Part shown: one piece after another, positions 62,201 to 64,000 of the stretch
Numbering within the stretch: the first letter of the stretch is position 1
Layout: each line of letters opens with the position of its first letter
NCBI GenBank assembly: GCA_013397935.1
Contig: VZRN01005891.1
Span: 587,965-651,964, forward strand
Direction of reading: 5' to 3'
Length of the DNA stretch: 64,000 nt
Source: Dasyornis broadbenti
Lineage: Eukaryota; Chordata; Aves; Passeriformes; Dasyornithidae
Translations under genes and position numbers: made by a program
Notes under the pieces: model-generated
What the model was told of the DNA's origin: nothing
Seen by the model: only the letters and a program-made list of their open reading frames with translations
Database searches by the model: none

Positions 62201-62764
62201 TATAATTAAACAATCTTTCTAAGATTGGTGATACCTCAGACCTTGCCAGAGACCAGGCAACATCACCATTCTGTTCGTTGCTATTTTACTTCAGATTTCT
62301 GTGTTTCCAGCTATTAACCTGCTCCGTGTGCAGCGTCTGCACAACACTCTGGCTATTAAAATGAACAGCTCTGTTGGCAAGAAGGCAGCTGCTGTTAGAG
62401 CTGCTCATTTTCCCTTACAGCCTGAAGCCCCAGCTCCTTCCAGGCCCCTCTAATGGTACAAGAGCAGGATGACTGATGTTAATGAGCCCATCCCGAAATA
62501 TCCAGGGATAAATCAGCTGCAGGAGGGATACAGTGAGGTTTGGACTACACTTAACCTCCAATGAGCCAAGGTTTGATTCTCTTCACCTCACTGATGTAAA
62601 TTACCTTGTGAAGCCCCTGAAATTTTAGCTCACTTCAAATCAATAGAATCCTTCCCAGTATTTTCACTGGACCCTGTGACAATAGTGTAACATTTCACCA
62701 GTCCCAAAGTAATTTTAATCTAGAAATTGTTTCCCCAAAACTGGATAATGATCTAAGGTGCAAG

Positions 62765-62799
<35 letters not shown>

Positions 62800-62989
62800 A
62801 AACCTGATAAAAAATAGCTCAAAGGCAGGTATCTCTAAAATTAGTTGTTGTGCTACACTGAGGCTGTCACAAAACCCAGAAATCTTGCTCTCCTTCCTGT
62901 ACGGCACCACACAGTAGGTTTCAAAACAATCTATATTTATTTGCTTGGACTTTTTCTGTAAGAAAACCAACAAATTAATATAATGTACA
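62201..62989. other. Non-coding stretch, no gene recognised
   Basis: Ordinary DNA apart from the long T tract at 62769. A patch at 62460-62530 (gatgttaatgagccc, cccgaaatatccagg) could be a small regulatory site. Confidence 0.55.
62769..62798 (-). repeat. 30-nt poly(T) tract
   Basis: An uninterrupted run of 30 T residues, the same length as the tract at 36628. On the minus strand it would be poly(A). The adjacent sequence is unrecognised and no target-site duplication is evident. Confidence 0.9.
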
Positions 62990-63320
62990 TTTAATACTTT
63001 ATTCAATTAGATGTCACCGGCTCTTTGAGTGAGAGGTAACGATTGAGTTCTGTGTAGTCAGAGGCACAAACTCAATCAAGTATTAATAGCTGAATTACTT
63101 TCAGCAATGAGATACTAAGGCCAAGCAAAATGTCCAAGGTCACTCCACTCCAGATGGCACTAATATATTTACAGGACCGATGCCTCCTGGCATTTTCAAT
63201 TTCTTATGTTTTTGGAACCAATCAAATTGAGGAGCTGGCAGCTGCAATTTGCCCACAAAATTAAATTTAAAGGATTATAACTCCAGTTTTAAGCAGTGAT
63301 CTGACTGTATTGATGTGAAG
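62990..63320. promoter_or_regulatory. Candidate non-coding regulatory block
   Basis: A non-repetitive block with gtattaatagctgaatta near 63079, a gaggtaacgattgag CpG core near 63034 and ccaatcaaattg near 63218. Enhancer-like in texture; conservation unknown. Confidence 0.22.
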
Positions 63321-64000
63321 CCACTACTCCAAGCTCTTGATTTCCACAGAATGATGACCACAGCAGATCATAAATTCAATCAGAACAAAACAGACTGGGT
63401 ATCATAGAGAGGATTTTCATGTTCACAGCCACTGAATGAAGCCTCAGCTATCAGAGCCAGCAATCAGGAAGAAAATAGAAGGACCCTACGTGGAATGACT
63501 TCTTCTGATATGGGGGCCTGAAATAGTCTGCATTCCTCCACAGCAGGGGAATTTTAAACAACAGGGGTTTTACCTGGGCAATTCTGCTCAAGCAATGAGC
63601 ACACACACACACAGTCACACCTATCCGTGTTGCTGGAGGAACACAGACTCACCGCATGCACCCAGATTTCTGACTTGTGCACAGGCAAGCAAACTGTTTT
63701 CTGACTGCTCTGCAAGAATCTTTAGGATCCTCTGCCAAGCCAGCCAAAATTTGGCTTCAGAGCCAGTCGGGGATCGCAGTGCCCAGCTGGGCATCCTGCA
63801 CCAAATCCTCCCTGCGGGAGCAGCGTGTCCCAGGAAGGGACGGGCACTTCCCAGCAGCAGCCTGGGGCCTGCTCCGAGTAGAGATGGTTTGTGCAGCACA
63901 CAGGGCTCTGAGGGGCTCCAGGGGATTCTGTGCTATGGGATACTACCAGGAGCTGCCAGCAAGGGGAAAAAAGCACAGCTGTTTACCCCAGGGGGAAAAA
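63321..64000. other. Non-coding stretch, no gene recognised
   Basis: Contains a short (CA)n run at 63600-63613 and a GC-richer end (63720-63960) with overlapping minus-strand frames of 84-92 codons that lack domains. The window ends in ordinary sequence. Confidence 0.55.
63600..63613. repeat. Short (CA)n microsatellite
   Basis: Seven uninterrupted CA dinucleotides, followed after agt by cacac. Confidence 0.85.

Noticed and set aside
1..64000. CRISPR arrays, prokaryotic operons, prophage or endogenous retrovirus structures
   Set aside because: No regularly spaced direct repeats with unique spacers, no dense co-directional coding, no LTR pair and no retroviral coding motif were seen.

Overview
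The window looks like nuclear DNA from a bird. Two degenerate pieces of a CR1 non-LTR retrotransposon 3' end are readable (1341-1382 on the minus strand, 1935-2065 on the plus strand). CR1 is the typical avian/sauropsid LINE, and interspersed repeats are otherwise scarce, as expected for birds. A passerine is possible but cannot be shown from this sequence. I see no bacterial, organellar or viral gene organisation.

I recognise no protein-coding gene, tRNA, rRNA or known microRNA in the 64 kb. The open frames are short, overlap on both strands and carry no domain I recognise. The only long ones (up to about 308 codons) arise from two minisatellites whose 27-bp and 21-bp periods are multiples of three, so several frames stay open. 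Short exons of a large, intron-rich gene cannot be excluded by eye. The window is best read as an intergenic gene desert or the inside of a very long intron.

Layout: 1-8.3 kb is plain non-coding DNA with the two CR1 remnants and a few AT-rich blocks. 8.3-20.3 kb holds several AT-rich blocks dense in homeodomain (TAATTA) and octamer (ATTTGCAT) cores, plus a CTCF-like site. 20.3-26.1 kb is mostly featureless, with a 32-nt A run. 26.1-27.2 kb is a GC-rich islet with a 27-bp minisatellite of 17 complete units and no indels. 30.8-31.6 kb holds a second, 21-bp minisatellite. 32.5-33.3 kb is the strongest enhancer-like block, combining CpG-rich punctuation with homeodomain cores. 35,428-35,512 is a perfect inverted repeat with 41-bp arms and a 3-nt spacer, the most unusual structure in the window. 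36.1-37.7 and 47.6-48.85 kb are further regulatory-looking blocks, the latter ending in a small CpG-dense patch with a 9-bp hairpin. 46.25 kb has a long TAA microsatellite. The last 15 kb is plain except for a few AT-rich blocks and a 30-nt T run.

If one theme unites the window, it is a regulatory landscape rather than a gene system: scattered candidate enhancers separated by featureless DNA. The regulatory calls rest on motif content and composition only; no alignment to other genomes was possible, so their confidence is low.
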